Shown: positions 23,101 through 33,702, counted from the stretch's first letter. The stretch: 64,000 nucleotides of DNA from Paraphysomonas bandaiensis (GCA_965644295.1 CBFFRP010000064.1:62001-126000); one strand, 5' to 3'. A program made the numbers and translations. The notes: generated from the sequence alone by a model not told the origin.

Positions 23101-24307
23101 CATTCTTCTTCATAAGTCGACGTATCTCGTAATTTTCTAGTTTTGATTGCCTATTATTGACAACTCCATCAGCAATCTGAAAGCTATCGTATGTACGTCT
23201 CTACTTTACCTCTCGGCTTCAATATCGACACCGAATAATCCAGACTTTGAATCATATTTGGTCATAAACTACATAAATTATCAGTACATCAAAAGGGTAG
23301 GCATTTAAGTTGAAAACATGGCGTTATATAAATAACAGAGCGTCATGTATAAAAGAGTGGTACCTGCATTTTTTCGGTAGGTTTCGGAAGCTTTGGTTGT
23401 CTGCGTTCTGTAATCTCATCCAACAACATGTCTTCCTGAGCTTTCAAAATCTTCCGATGTTTTTCCTATTCATGCAATCATTGAGGTGGTAAAGACATAC
23501 TACTAAATTTCTCGCAAGTTTTAGACACATTTCAATTGTATATACTTACCGATATATGTATACATACAAGATGCATGTATACATATATTCGAATAAGATC
23601 ATACATATATACATATATATATACATATATAGCCCGCACCCTGCTATACATACCTTAGCTTTCGCCAGCTCATCCTCACGTCTTTTCTTAAGATTAACCT
23701 TTCTTCTTCTCGGCTTACGGTGAGAATCAATACTTCCCTCATCATTTGGAGGGTTATCTCTACGCTCCGCCTTCGGTTTAATGCGTTGTAGATTCAGACG
23801 CGGCATTTTCTCATCTCCACGTTTTAAATGATTATCTGATGCTGCTTTCTTACCCCTTACTTTACCTTTCGAAGGAGGTTTACGGCCAATACCTGGCAAA
23901 TGAGCCTTATCATCTACTTGGCTCTTTACTGGAGGGGATGCTGGTAGAGGGAATATATCTGAGCCCGCATCAGGCACAATCTTCCCATTACTCTTTAATA
24001 CATCAGCAAAAGTATCTTGAGGGGCTCCTTCACCTTCCGTAAAGAAGTCAAGAAAATTATCATCAATTTCTGAAGTCTTTTCTTTTCCTGTCGCTGATTG
24101 GTTTACAAGTGAAGTTTTATCTATATTTTCTTCGACTGTTTTTGCTATAGTTTTATCAATTGGTATATCTTTTTTTTTTAATTTTACATCTTCTTCAACT
24201 TCAGCTGCAATTCCATCATCAAAATCATCGAATTTCTCTTGAAAATATTCATAATCTTGAAGTTCATTGCTGGATTCTATTTCAGCAATATCTCCATCGT
24301 CACACAT
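20164..24307 (-). CDS. large disordered acidic/lysine-rich protein with coiled-coil N-terminal part (probably one gene)
   Basis: I recognise no family. Minus-strand model of seven exons: 23654-24307, 23364-23465, 23210-23268, 23087-23150, 22827-23002, 22711-22765, 20164-22548; 3495 nt, 1164 aa. All junctions keep frame. The last junction (22549-22710) joins what could otherwise be two genes: an N-terminal one ending near 22705, and an intronless 771-aa one starting at the ATG at 22539. Residues about 200-370 are charged helical sequence (KHRKILKAQEDMLLDEI; ENYEIRRLMKKNAELAEVER). The rest is low complexity, with a KPKKKKKKVV basic patch and recurring acidic-aromatic motifs: DYEYFQEKFDDFDDG near the N-terminus, DDDYGDDFDEDS, GDDYEFESYEFED, DIYDFEDVEDE, and DDYADDYDFD at the C-terminus. 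Such motifs occur in disordered cytoskeletal or ciliary proteins, but that is inference. Confidence 0.6.
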
Positions 24308-24602
24308 ACCTTACTATAAAATAATATAATCAAATAGATATAAAATTCCAATGAGTCATTCAAATAAATGAGTGATGAAATACAGAGGAAGATACCTCTA
24401 ATAAAGGGGTATAAGTTGAATTGCAGTGTAAAGATGGCGAACAGTTTTATGTGGAGTAGATGATATACTATGACCTCAACGCGTTACAAACGAAGCATAA
24501 ATGTACTGTATACAGTGAATAAAATGCCCGGAAGAATATACACAATATATACAGTTGCAGAAGTGAACAAAAACACAAAAACGGTCACATAAAAGCAACA
24601 GC

Positions 24603-25006
24603 TATGTATGTATGTATGTATGTATGTATGTATGTATGTATGTATGTATGTATGTATGTATGTATGTATGTATGTATGTATGTATGTATGTATGTATGTA
24701 TGTATGTATGTATGTATGTATGTATGTATGTATGTATGTATGTATGTATGTATGTATGTATGTATGTATGTATGTATGTATGTATGTATGTATGTATGTA
24801 TGTATGTATGTATGTATGTATGTATGTATGTATGTATGTATGTATGTATGTATGTATGTATGTATGTATGTATGTATGTATGTATGTATGTATGTATGTA
24901 TGTATGTATGTATGTATGTATGTATGTATGTATGTATGTATGTATGTATGTATGTATGTATGTATGTATGTATGTATGTATGTATGTATGTATGTATGTA
25001 TGTATA
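24603..25006. repeat. (GTAT)n microsatellite, about 400 bp
   Basis: About 100 near-perfect copies of the 4-bp unit GTAT. It grades into (GGTA)n at 25009-25044. Confidence 0.98.
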
Positions 25007-25300
25007 TGTAGGTAGGTAGGTAGGTAGGTAGGTAGGTAGGTAGGTATGTATGTTTGTATGTACTGTAGGTATGTGTGTGTATGTATGCATGTACGAAGGT
25101 CGTGTATGTAGGTAGGTAGGTAGGTAGGTAGGTAGGTAGGTAGGTATGTATGTATGTATGTATGTTTGTATGTACTGTAGGTATGTGTGTGTATGTATGC
25201 ATGTACGAAGGTCGTGTATGTAGGTAGGTAGGTAGGTAGGTAGGTAGGTAGGTAGGTATGTATGTATGTATGTATGTTTGTATGTACTGTTGTGTGTAGT
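25007..25300. repeat. 112-bp tandem minisatellite with (GGTA)n cores
   Basis: Each unit holds a (GTAG)n run, then TGTTTGTATGTACTGT, GTGTGTGTATG and ATGCATGTACGAAGGTCG. The landmark TACTGT recurs at 25061, 25173 and 25285, i.e. a period of 112 bp, with about 2.5 copies. Confidence 0.92.
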
Positions 25301-25356
25301 GCTGTGTATGTATCTTGCGGGTGATCATTGTTGTGGTAGTCATAAACTGTTTTCCA

Positions 25357-26154
25357 ATGGCCCCTAAACTATACTACTTTGACATACCTGGAAAAGGCGA
25401 AGCTATTCGCTTGGCTTCTGTCTATGGCAATTACGAATTGGAGGATATAAGAATCAGTCGGGAGGAGTTCACTGCAATGAAAGCTGTGAGTGTATATATC
25501 ACATCTGTCTAATTGAGTAATTAGCAATTGATTTCAAGGCCGGAAAGCTTCCCTTTGGACAGGTTCCTGCACTAGAGATAGAGGACGGTGTCTTTCTATC
25601 TCAGAGTGCTGCTATCATGCGCTATATCGGTAAGAAGACTGGACTGTACCCCTCAGACGATGTCGCCGCAGCACTTGTAGATGCTGTTATCGATGAGGTG
25701 CGTACAATAACGTGTTGTTGATATGGCTTTAATCGAAACCAGGAAATCGATTTATTTGCTGGACTTGCTGTATCTGCTTACAAAGGTTCGACCAAGCTGC
25801 ACTTGCTTTTTATACCTAACATCATTTTCAGAGCGTTTCGGGTTTGGTTTTCTAAATGACGATAAAGCTCTCTTGCTCTCAGTTCGTGAGAAGCTGAACG
25901 TTGAAGTTATTCCTCGTCATCTAGGCTTCCTTGAGAACATTTTGTCAAAATCAAGTACAGGGTGGATCGCAAACACTGCTGAGCCCACAATTGCGGACTT
26001 TATTCTCGTGCCCAGATTAAAGTGGCTTACTAGTGGTGTCCTTGAAGGAATATCGACTGATATTTTGACTCCATTTCCTTGCCTTAGTGGGCTGATTAAT
26101 AAGCTGATGTCACTTCCTGCCATTACTGCCTACTATGATGCGAAACAGCGCTAG
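25357..26154 (+). CDS. glutathione S-transferase, sigma-like
   Basis: Spliced model: 25357-25485, 25539-25697, 25743-25785, 25832-26154; 654 nt, 217 aa. It conjugates glutathione to electrophiles in the cytosol. The thioredoxin-like N-terminal domain begins MAPKLYYFDIPGKGEAIRLA (Tyr6/Tyr7 are candidates for the catalytic Tyr) and contains FGQVPALEIEDG (cis-Pro) and LSQSAAIMRYIGKKTGLYP, the glutathione-binding Gln-Ser pair. The all-helical C-terminal domain follows, with PTIADFILVPRLKWL and a DAKQR tail. Length is normal for the family. All four exons join in frame (the last by G|AG). Close relatives include sigma-class GSTs and haematopoietic prostaglandin D synthases; the precise substrate is unknown. 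Confidence 0.92.
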
Positions 26155-26641
26155 ATAACAGTATACACAAATCGTGTAATAATTAATGACGTTCTATACT
26201 CTATACATATAAATTAATTATTCCAACTTAAATGAACCTAATAGTGACATTAAAGTGGATTAGTATCTCTGCCTGCATTGTTTTCTTTTCCTTTCATGTA
26301 CAGCTAGGTAAGTTACCTTTTCCTTCCCTGCCCCGAAATGCTTTATACTAAATACTTAGAAGTGTTAAATACTTTGTCTTATAAAAACTCTGTCCCTAAC
26401 CCTAACCCTAACCCTAATTACCTAATACAAAAAATTATTTCTATTGCTTCTTCTGATAATAAGTCCTTTTCAAAGTAATACTACTAAGTTTTCAATTTCG
26501 TTATATATTCGTTGAAGAAGCATAATTATTTAGTGATATTGCCACCACAAGTCTTTAATATGCCAGTTCATGTTGCACACATGTCGAGTAGCGTAATATT
26601 TGAAACAAAACATATCATTTGAAACAGAAGCACTAATAATA
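26155..26641. other. intergenic with telomere-type tract
   Basis: Between convergent genes. Its only notable element is the (CCCTAA)4 tract at 26394-26417. Confidence 0.7.
26394..26417. repeat. interstitial (CCCTAA)4 telomere-type repeat
   Basis: Four perfect copies of CCCTAA in tandem. This is the telomeric repeat of many eukaryotes, including many stramenopiles, here inside unique sequence between two genes. Confidence 0.95.
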
Positions 26642-28492
26642 CTACTGGGTTGTTGTAAAAATCGACAGCACTTTGCCATCCACAGAAACAGTCGAATAAA
26701 GCTGATCTTTGGAATCGACAACGGATATATTACTGAAGTATTCGGCCAAAGAGACAGTACTGACAAAGTTGTTAAAGTTGGAGTGTGTTGCGGCATTGCC
26801 AACTACGACAACCCATGCTTGTATGAGAGCATCAGCGAATAGACTATTAGTGCCTTCTATTGCAGTTGTATTATCAGAATTATACGTCATTGCTAGAGCA
26901 ATATAAGCCTCCTCTTCCCGGGCAGCAAACCAGATGCCATTGGTGATGGTTTCATCCCAGTTATTCTTTGGCCAGTGGAATATCACATTTGTATCTGTTC
27001 CCTGTTGGGCGGTGGCTAAGACTATAGTAGAGTCCGGATAAAACACTAGAAGAGCAGCATTGCTACTCTGATTGATATAAGGTAAAGCTGTATTAATACA
27101 ACTATCGGATATGGGTGGTAAAGAGTTGCCATAACCCACGGCACTCCATACAGCTACAGTGCCTGTTCCAGCAACCCACGGAACAGTCTGTACACCAGTA
27201 ACGCTGGGATGGAACATATCTAATGAATTAAGGGTAGTTGAAGAGTGTTTGTATATGGTCGCTGTGACCCCAGCATGCTCACGACCGACGAAAAAAGGAG
27301 CTTCTGCAGCTGCAGTATACAAGACTTCTTCATCCGATAGTCCCTCGTAGCGCTGGAATTCTAACAATTCTCGGTGGTCGTAGAGATCATAGCGGTCCAT
27401 TAATCCCTTAGATTGTAATGCATGCGATACCGAACAGCACTCTCCAGTAGACCAGAGAAATAAGACCTGTTCATCTTCCGTTAAGTCGTCATTCAATGTG
27501 TCGATCTGATCAATATGATGGCCGAGGTACAAATGCGTATCCACCACATTGTCCCAATAGGTGTACACATCAGATACATCAATAGAGGATGTAGCTAAAT
27601 GAACTGCACTACGAGAGGGTGATATATCTTCTGCGTTATTATAAACCCCAGTGAGGAGGTAAATCAATGTGTTGTAAGTGTGCCCACTAGATTCATAGAG
27701 AACTTTCCAGTAATCTCGCCCAGCGATGGAGAACGCTGCACCGCGGCTATTTGATACTAGCAGAAGATCTTTCAACAACCTCTGAACTGCAGATTTGGCT
27801 AAAGAGATAATCTCAGCGTCTTTTGCAAAGTCAACCAGATTTAGCAGAGCATTGAGTGTGTACGGTGTGTACACTTTAGAAAAGAATTCGTAATACCCGA
27901 ACTGAACTTTAAGCTCAAGCCAATGAGCCAGACGAGAACGCAATGTATCAGAGCTGTAGTTATGCCACCCGTAGAGTTCGTTACATAGCCAATGAGAAGA
28001 CATGAATAGAATGTTTTTGTTTTCTGACCAGTATGTAAGATCGTTTTCACCGACTGTCAGCCAAAAGCGATAATTCGACATAGCAGATTTAATTTGAGAC
28101 TCATGATTGGAAGTATTGAAATATAATATTCGAATTAAGTCAACAAGATGAAAATCTGAACCAGCTTCATTATTAGCTACTTGTGATATTTTATTTTGAA
28201 TGCTCTCTTCATTAACTGCCAGTCCTCTCGAAGCCTGCAGTATGATAACATTATTGTCATCTGGATATTGACTTAGACATGTGTCTATATAGCTCAAACT
28301 TCGAGCATTGAAAGTATCTTGCAATATTGTGGAAGCTTCAGATGCTTCAGATGCTTCAGATGATGTGTTGTACTTTACGTTAGTAACCTGGAAGCAGTTT
28401 CCGTTACGACCGAATGCATATGTCACTATGACAGATAATAATAAAACTTGGAATAAATGCAACACCGAGTGGAACATAATGAAACAATGCAA
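26642..28492 (-). CDS. large secreted protein, possibly an alpha/alpha-toroid carbohydrate-active enzyme
   Basis: Single exon of 616 aa. The N-terminus has a signal peptide (VLHLFQVLLLSVIVTYAFG); the true start may be the second Met (codon 6). A SEASEASEAS run comes from a 9-bp tandem repeat (about 28332-28362). The middle part is helical, with aromatic motifs such as ENKNILFMSSHWL, FGYYEFFSKVYTPYTLNALL and FSIAGRDYWKVLY. The last 220 residues look beta-rich (VPWVAGTGTVAVWSAVGYGN; IFHWPKNNWDETITNGIWF). This helical-toroid-plus-beta-sandwich plan resembles polysaccharide lyases and related glycosidases, but no diagnostic catalytic motif can be named. Many N-x-S/T sites fit secretion. I am sure that it is secreted and real; I am not sure of the enzyme class. 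Confidence 0.7.
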   Translation of the reverse strand: MHCFIMFHSVLHLFQVLLLSVIVTYAFGRNGNCFQVTNVKYNTSSEASEASEASTILQDTFNARSLSYIDTCLSQYPDDNNVIILQASRGLAVNEESIQNKISQVANNEAGSDFHLVDLIRILYFNTSNHESQIKSAMSNYRFWLTVGENDLTYWSENKNILFMSSHWLCNELYGWHNYSSDTLRSRLAHWLELKVQFGYYEFFSKVYTPYTLNALLNLVDFAKDAEIISLAKSAVQRLLKDLLLVSNSRGAAFSIAGRDYWKVLYESSGHTYNTLIYLLTGVYNNAEDISPSRSAVHLATSSIDVSDVYTYWDNVVDTHLYLGHHIDQIDTLNDDLTEDEQVLFLWSTGECCSVSHALQSKGLMDRYDLYDHRELLEFQRYEGLSDEEVLYTAAAEAPFFVGREHAGVTATIYKHSSTTLNSLDMFHPSVTGVQTVPWVAGTGTVAVWSAVGYGNSLPPISDSCINTALPYINQSSNAALLVFYPDSTIVLATAQQGTDTNVIFHWPKNNWDETITNGIWFAAREEEAYIALAMTYNSDNTTAIEGTNSLFADALIQAWVVVVGNAATHSNFNNFVSTVSLAEYFSNISVVDSKDQLYSTVSVDGKVLSIFTTTQ

Positions 28493-28699
28493 TCAGTGGT
28501 GTGTTGATGACTTCATTGTGTCTCCTTGACCACTAGGAGCTCTTCTATATAGGTGCTATATAGCCATATAGAGATACCGCCCCATAAAACATGCATAAGC
28601 AGCCCTGATGTGGTAGTGGAAACAAATCATTGGTACGTATTTACTGTTTCGTAGATATGATTGGCTATTATATGACTTCTTTCTTATTTTCGTATCGTT

Positions 28700-28827
28700 T
28701 TTATTTCGGAAATATATTGAAGCAAAAATCCTCTATATTACTGCAATACAACTACGGCTGTAATACAGCTAATTGTTGTCTCAATATATGAGGCATTTTG
28801 GAACAAAAATATACAAAGGATGCGGAT
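28700..28827 (-). mobile_element. 140-bp MITE copy 3
   Basis: Reverse-orientation copy: ACTACGGCTGTAATACAG, AATTGTTGTCTCAATAT and ACAAAGGATGCGGATA, the last being the terminal repeat. Confidence 0.85.
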
Positions 28828-29599
28828 ATGATATGCATATATATACACACACACTGTTCCACGGACTGTTTATCTACACCCTCGAGATGGACAGTCAGAG
28901 GGACTTCATTGATATCTGTAGAAGGCTCTGTGCTTGGGTATAGTGAGTGCTTGGTGTATAGTGTACATTACTGTGATTACTCGTATCACTGCTGTATGCT
29001 GTAGGTTGTCTGATATATTCAGATTAGACATGAGGTACAGTGATCAATAGAGTCAGAACTACATGGGAATATTTATTATGAATTGTGGGGTGATTCCAGT
29101 ATGGAATAAATATCTTCGAGAAGCTATCGGGTGGAGTAGGAATCGATGAACGTGAATCATTTGATAATTTAATGTGATCATTTCATCGTATTAAATTACC
29201 AAATTATGCCCATCGAAAATACTTTTAAGATTAAATTTCCCCTCGATATTGTGTCTGCTGCAGTGGTAGTAAGTTCACACTGTATGCATCGAGTGAAAAT
29301 TGTATAGATGTGTAGATAGTCAACGATAATATACTTCGACGGTTTAGAATCACGACATATATTTGAAGTATTTGAGATCGTACTAATCGATATATATAGT
29401 GCAAATATTTATTTCCTGCAGAAGCAAGTTGGCGTACTTGGGTACTCTAACATGGTTAATTCTAGGTCAACACCTTTTCTAGCTGGTTTACACTTTTTCA
29501 GTGCTATGTGGAAGATCATAGAGGCCACTTCTTGCAAAAGTATTCATTAGTCCAAAGCACAGTCGTTATATTATTCAAACCCTAGTCAAAGTAATAAAT

Positions 29600-29775
29600 A
29601 ATTCAATACCTGCATTCATTAATTGTTTTTTTGATGGCTACTCAAATACCATAAACACCTAGTCATCATTGTAATCTGAAAATTTGAATGATTTAATGAC
29701 TAAATTTTCAACCCCTTGACTAGGTTTTCCATAATTTTGGTGTGACCAAATTGACTAGGTCCAATAATATATCCC
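29600..29775 (+). repeat. dispersed repeat family 'GACTAGG'
   Basis: Shares AATGACTAAATTTTCAACC, CTTGACTAGG, TTTGGTGTGACCAAATTGAC and CAATAATA with 51740-51910, and inversely with 11720-11950. Confidence 0.75.
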
Positions 29776-30133
29776 GAAATGATAACTAGAATTGATATTA
29801 ATAATAGAGTATCTCAAATCCAATCATCTTAATCTGTGTACATGATTACCAGTGTACCGTTTCATCTCAATACATACAGCTCTACAGCCGTATTATAGAC
29901 TAAAGCCACTGTCCACTATGTAAACATACTTCTGATACTAATAGCTAATAGATCGAGGTAACACCCATACATAGCAGGAGTAAAAGCAGCAATATCTGCC
30001 AAGAAGAATATGTCAACACCACTCTCTATAGTATAACCAACAAATCGTACATGCTATCAAAAATATATGAGACCCTATATTGAGGTTCACTACGACTCAC
30101 GGATGTGATGAACGAAGAAACCTAATTTCTATT

Positions 30134-30964
30134 TCAGCTGATTGCTCGGTTATACTTCATGAAGTTACGAACTTTTTCTTCTGTTGACTGAACTTCGTTG
30201 GAAGGAAGTAGTTCCGCGATTACGGCTGTTAGGACATCAGGGGGAAGAACGATGTTCTTAAATACCCCAGAAAAGCCTGTCTGGTTCTCTGGTTGGGTGT
30301 CAAGCCAGTTAACAGACGGACTCTCACTAGGAGTGAAGTATAGACGTTTTACAGTGGATTCATTCCCACTATCATCAATGCAAGAACTGGCCTCCGGATC
30401 TGTATCTTCACTCAACGACAAGATTCCCTTAATGCTCTTGCGAGACATATACAAGGAATACAATCGCAGGGCGTTACAAGCAAAGAACACATTAGGGCCT
30501 GGTAACACTGTTGCTAGCATTGTTATCGGCACAAGAGCAATGTAACCTGCCATATATAGGGTGTTCTTGTAGTGCAATCTAGTTAACTTCCGCTTGAACT
30601 CTGTCCTGACAACATCCACAGACTCGCTACTAGGGCATATAATTTCCAAATCCGTTTTCCCCACCGTGTCGGACATCTCAACCATTACCATCTCATGTGG
30701 ATCAATTTGAGCCTTTGCCCTCTGTACATATGAGTAGAATACACCGCGCATAGACGAGGGCGAGGAGTCCCTACACTCCTCCCACTCAGACATTACTCGA
30801 TTCTTTACCTCTGTATATTTGTCTTGCCAATATGAGTTTCCTGCTACGATATCTTCATTGGAATGACGGATACATACAGGCTGATCGACTACAAAATATG
30901 CATAACGATTGTATTTTAGTTGTTTAACTATAGGGAGCATACACAGACGCAGGGGCTTGTTCAT
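30134..30964 (-). CDS. mitochondrial K+/H+-exchange-like (Mit_KHE1 family) membrane protein
   Basis: Single exon of 276 aa from the ATG at 30964; an in-frame extension of 60 codons upstream is His/Pro/Ser low complexity and is left out. The family (yeast YDL183C-type proteins) is linked to potassium-proton exchange in the mitochondrial inner membrane. The hallmark is the hydrophobic stretch LYMAGYIALVPITMLATVLP followed by GPNVFFACNALRLYSLY. A soluble N-terminal part (about 140 residues; QDKYTEVKNRV, MSDTVGKTDLEII) precedes it, and an acidic Ser-rich C-terminal part follows (DTDPEASSCIDDSGNES). The N-terminus is basic (NKPLRLCMLPIVKQLKYNRY), compatible with mitochondrial import. The family call rests on the PGPN...N-RLY pattern. 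Direct transport activity is not proven even in yeast. Confidence 0.75.
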   Translation of the reverse strand: MNKPLRLCMLPIVKQLKYNRYAYFVVDQPVCIRHSNEDIVAGNSYWQDKYTEVKNRVMSEWEECRDSSPSSMRGVFYSYVQRAKAQIDPHEMVMVEMSDTVGKTDLEIICPSSESVDVVRTEFKRKLTRLHYKNTLYMAGYIALVPITMLATVLPGPNVFFACNALRLYSLYMSRKSIKGILSLSEDTDPEASSCIDDSGNESTVKRLYFTPSESPSVNWLDTQPENQTGFSGVFKNIVLPPDVLTAVIAELLPSNEVQSTEEKVRNFMKYNRAIS

Positions 30965-31144
30965 TGGGAGGATGTAGTGTATAGAATATGTAGAGGAGGG
31001 GGTTAGATCATAGGGGAGTGGAGAGGGAGGGGAATGGCTGTGTGTATGGTGGTTAAGCGTAAGATGATGATGGGACTCATATGAGAATAGAATCACGAAT
31101 ACATCATACATAGCTATACACATACTCCGTACTGCTATATACAT

Positions 31145-31520
31145 ACAGCAGTACTGCGTTCTCTACATGCATGCATACATTGACATACTGCTGTACTGCT
31201 GTACTATACATTGTACCTATGTACATACTGTTGTACTGGCTGAAAACTTTGTGGTATACATATACTGCTGTACACAACTCTCGTACAGCAGTACACTCAT
31301 GCAGTAGGACACCCTAGACAATACCATATAAGTACATACCATATAAGTACATGCCATATAAGTACATACCACTCTATAGATATGCATATAAGTTAAGTTG
31401 TCGCTTACTCATCATGCAGCAGCCATACACTCCAACCTCATATCACGAAGCACAGACTATACTGTCTATAGGAGCCTATAAGTAACCTCGCTCTCTCTCT
31501 CTCTATCTCAATATATACAG
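31145..31520. promoter_or_regulatory. cluster of TACAGCAGTA / TACTGCTGTA motifs upstream of the KHE-like gene
   Basis: At least six copies, on both strands, at about 31145, 31185, 31193, 31262, 31283 and 31511. Copies also lie upstream of the GH92 gene (36239) and of the tail-anchored TPR gene (50992). This may be a transcription-factor site or part of a repeat. A regulatory role is inference. Confidence 0.4.
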
Positions 31521-32248
31521 CAGTATGCATACATAAACCTATGGACACATACATACATACATACATGCATACATATGCATAACATACAGATCTCTTCTAT
31601 AGTGTTGAGATATGAGAGTGAAGCAGAGCGGTTCATATCAGTGTAACCTCTGATTATAAGCAGTAGACTACAGCATCTCATCGTATCATACATATGAGGA
31701 CACTAACGGGACCACACAGCACAGAGGCTCATACATATACAGAGTCCTGAATACTATAGTATCCTGATCCACTCCACACTATGATGCAACAGACACATCC
31801 GTGACCGTCACGTTTATTTGAAGCTTTGGGTGTTTATGGAGCTAATGTATGACGCGCCAGGCCAGTGTTGCTTGTGCCACGAACACGCATGATGGCAAAG
31901 CATCGTTCAACTGACTCTCTAATAACGAGACAAACGTAAAACTTATAGTAGAGAAAGCTGTAGTCCTAAGGTGTTTGAATAGTGACCGTTACATACATGA
32001 CTAATATAGCATTACTGAGCTGTTGAGATGATAGGAATAGTAGTAGTGAAACTGAAATATATAGACTGCATAAGATCATATGAAAACATTGGTAGTTGAG
32101 AGAACATGAATTTGGCGAATGCTAATGAATAATAAATGGGATCGGTAATAATAAGTATTTAACAAATTAAATAAAGCATAATATTGTCAATTTCTGATAA
32201 AATATTAAATTATACTCTAAATTCCGCAGTATTGATTATTGAATTATG

Positions 32249-32566
32249 TTAGGAGAGATACAGTACAATTGTGATGTTGTGGCCCTGGTGTCCAACTATT
32301 TTCTTTTTTCCATTTACGTGTTCTCTGCTCCTGGCTAAGGCAGAAAAAGAGCAAATTCCGATTATTCTCCACGGTTGTTCAAAACGTTTTGCAACACCTT
32401 CATCCACATACCTCAGAGCTACTGGGCACAATGCCTTAAAGAAGGCCACCAGATCTCCGAACTCAGAAGGGTATATTTCTGCTTCCCCTACTGCCTCAGA
32501 TAAGGAAGTCCCCAATGAAAATTCATAAAATGTATGTGTAGTCTGAAGCGTTCCGGTGTGGCAGTA
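32249..32566 (-). pseudogene. possible exon remnant of an unidentified gene
   Basis: The minus-strand frame from a possible acceptor (CGCTTCAG, about 32559-32566) to the stop at 32249 reads as ordinary protein (YEFSLGTSLSEAVGEAEIYP, then FFKALCPVALRYVDEGVAKR). It has no ATG. A short upstream piece (PDENYLSTK, near 32670-32700) ends in a GTACAA donor that fits in frame, but directly beyond it lies TE-like sequence. It looks like a gene cut by a transposon, or a partly visible gene. No family is recognised. Confidence 0.35.
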
Positions 32567-33702
32567 GTAGACTTAGATCACTGCTTTCTCTTGTCATACT
32601 GTATGTTGTTCAACGTCTCCTATATACACATCTATGAATATAGCAAGAATGGTTGTACCTTGGTGCTCAAGTAGTTCTCGTCAGGGCCAGGTAAAAATAT
32701 ATTGGATTGCAATATATAGCATTATAAATATTGCAATTATTTATTTTGCTTGCTACAATATATTGATTATTATTATTTAAGCAAAATTTGGCCTCCAAAT
32801 GTATTGCAAAGTATTGATATATATTGCTCATGCTTGTGTGTCTTAGAAATATATTTGATTGACCATAAATTACTCTTCATATTCACATATAACTCATCTA
32901 TTATTATAACATCGAACAATTCTAATACATACCTGCAACGAAGAGCGCTATTCATTTGTACTGTCTCTCTGTCAAGCTATTCACCAAATAGTAAACTCCA
33001 AACTGCTTAAATTGATGCTGTCATTCTCATACAAGTATGTTTTTTTTGTGACCTCTAATAGAGCGCCAGTCTAAACAGTCAATGAGCAAGTGCCAGTAAA
33101 ATGATCGCCATATCCGTCCAAGGTCCAAGCTATAATACTAAACTATCACTGAACAGTATATGGTCCAAACTATTCGTAGTGTTAAATAGTAGGATATCAG
33201 AGTTCTCACTAGTTAGTAAATGGTAGATACTTCTCCCGCTTGACTTGTTTATTCATCTAGCTACTAATCTGGTTCTGACACTTGAACGCCTATATTGCAA
33301 ATAAACAGACAATTACTATAACTTCAACAAGGTACAAGTACCAAGTACGTAGGAGTTGGTTGTAGTTTAATATACAATATATGCAATGAAGTCTAGATAT
33401 ATCACAATCATTGTAGCAATATAAAAGTAGAAAGAACGTTACTTTAAACTGATATCCCATGTTGTGATGTTAAAAAAATAATTTAATTACGAGATAACAG
33501 TTCATAATGAGTATGTAATATATAGCTAACTGTTAGTACATTTCAGCATGGGCGATATATAGTTTTCCTATCCGAATCCATTTCAACTCTACTACACTCC
33601 ACAAAATAGCGCGCCTACATGGATACTATCGTACATGAAACGGCTTAATGCGTTTCCATGTTCCAACCAACATTGCAAACACAACCCTCACGCGCAATTA
33701 CA

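Larger units (their letters stand above)
24308..25356. other. intergenic dominated by microsatellite and minisatellite
   Basis: Unique AT-rich sequence to 24600, then the simple repeat arrays annotated separately. Long open frames in several phases here are artefacts of the 4-bp repeat. Confidence 0.85.
28493..30133. other. intergenic with MITE and dispersed repeat
   Basis: Holds MITE copy 3 (28700-28827) and the 'GACTAGG' repeat at 29600-29775. No gene recognised. Confidence 0.5.
30965..33702. other. long intergenic region: TACAGCAGTA cluster, repeats, one possible exon remnant
   Basis: 31125-31540 is rich in TACAGCAGTA/TACTGCTGTA. 32030-32160 matches a dispersed repeat also at 55590-55745 and 62125-62290. 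A TE-like CAGGGCCAGG end followed by ATATTGCAATAT-type sequence starts at about 32685. The minus-strand reading at 32249-32566 is described separately. Confidence 0.45.

Noticed and set aside
24585-25343. Long open frames in several phases (HTYIHTYI and MYVCMYVC products)
   Set aside because: They are translations of the 4-bp GTAT/ATAC microsatellite, whose period leaves most frames open; not genes.
26642-26842. Plus-strand frames inside the secreted-protein gene and other shadow frames
   Set aside because: Antisense shadows of well-supported genes with no independent evidence.
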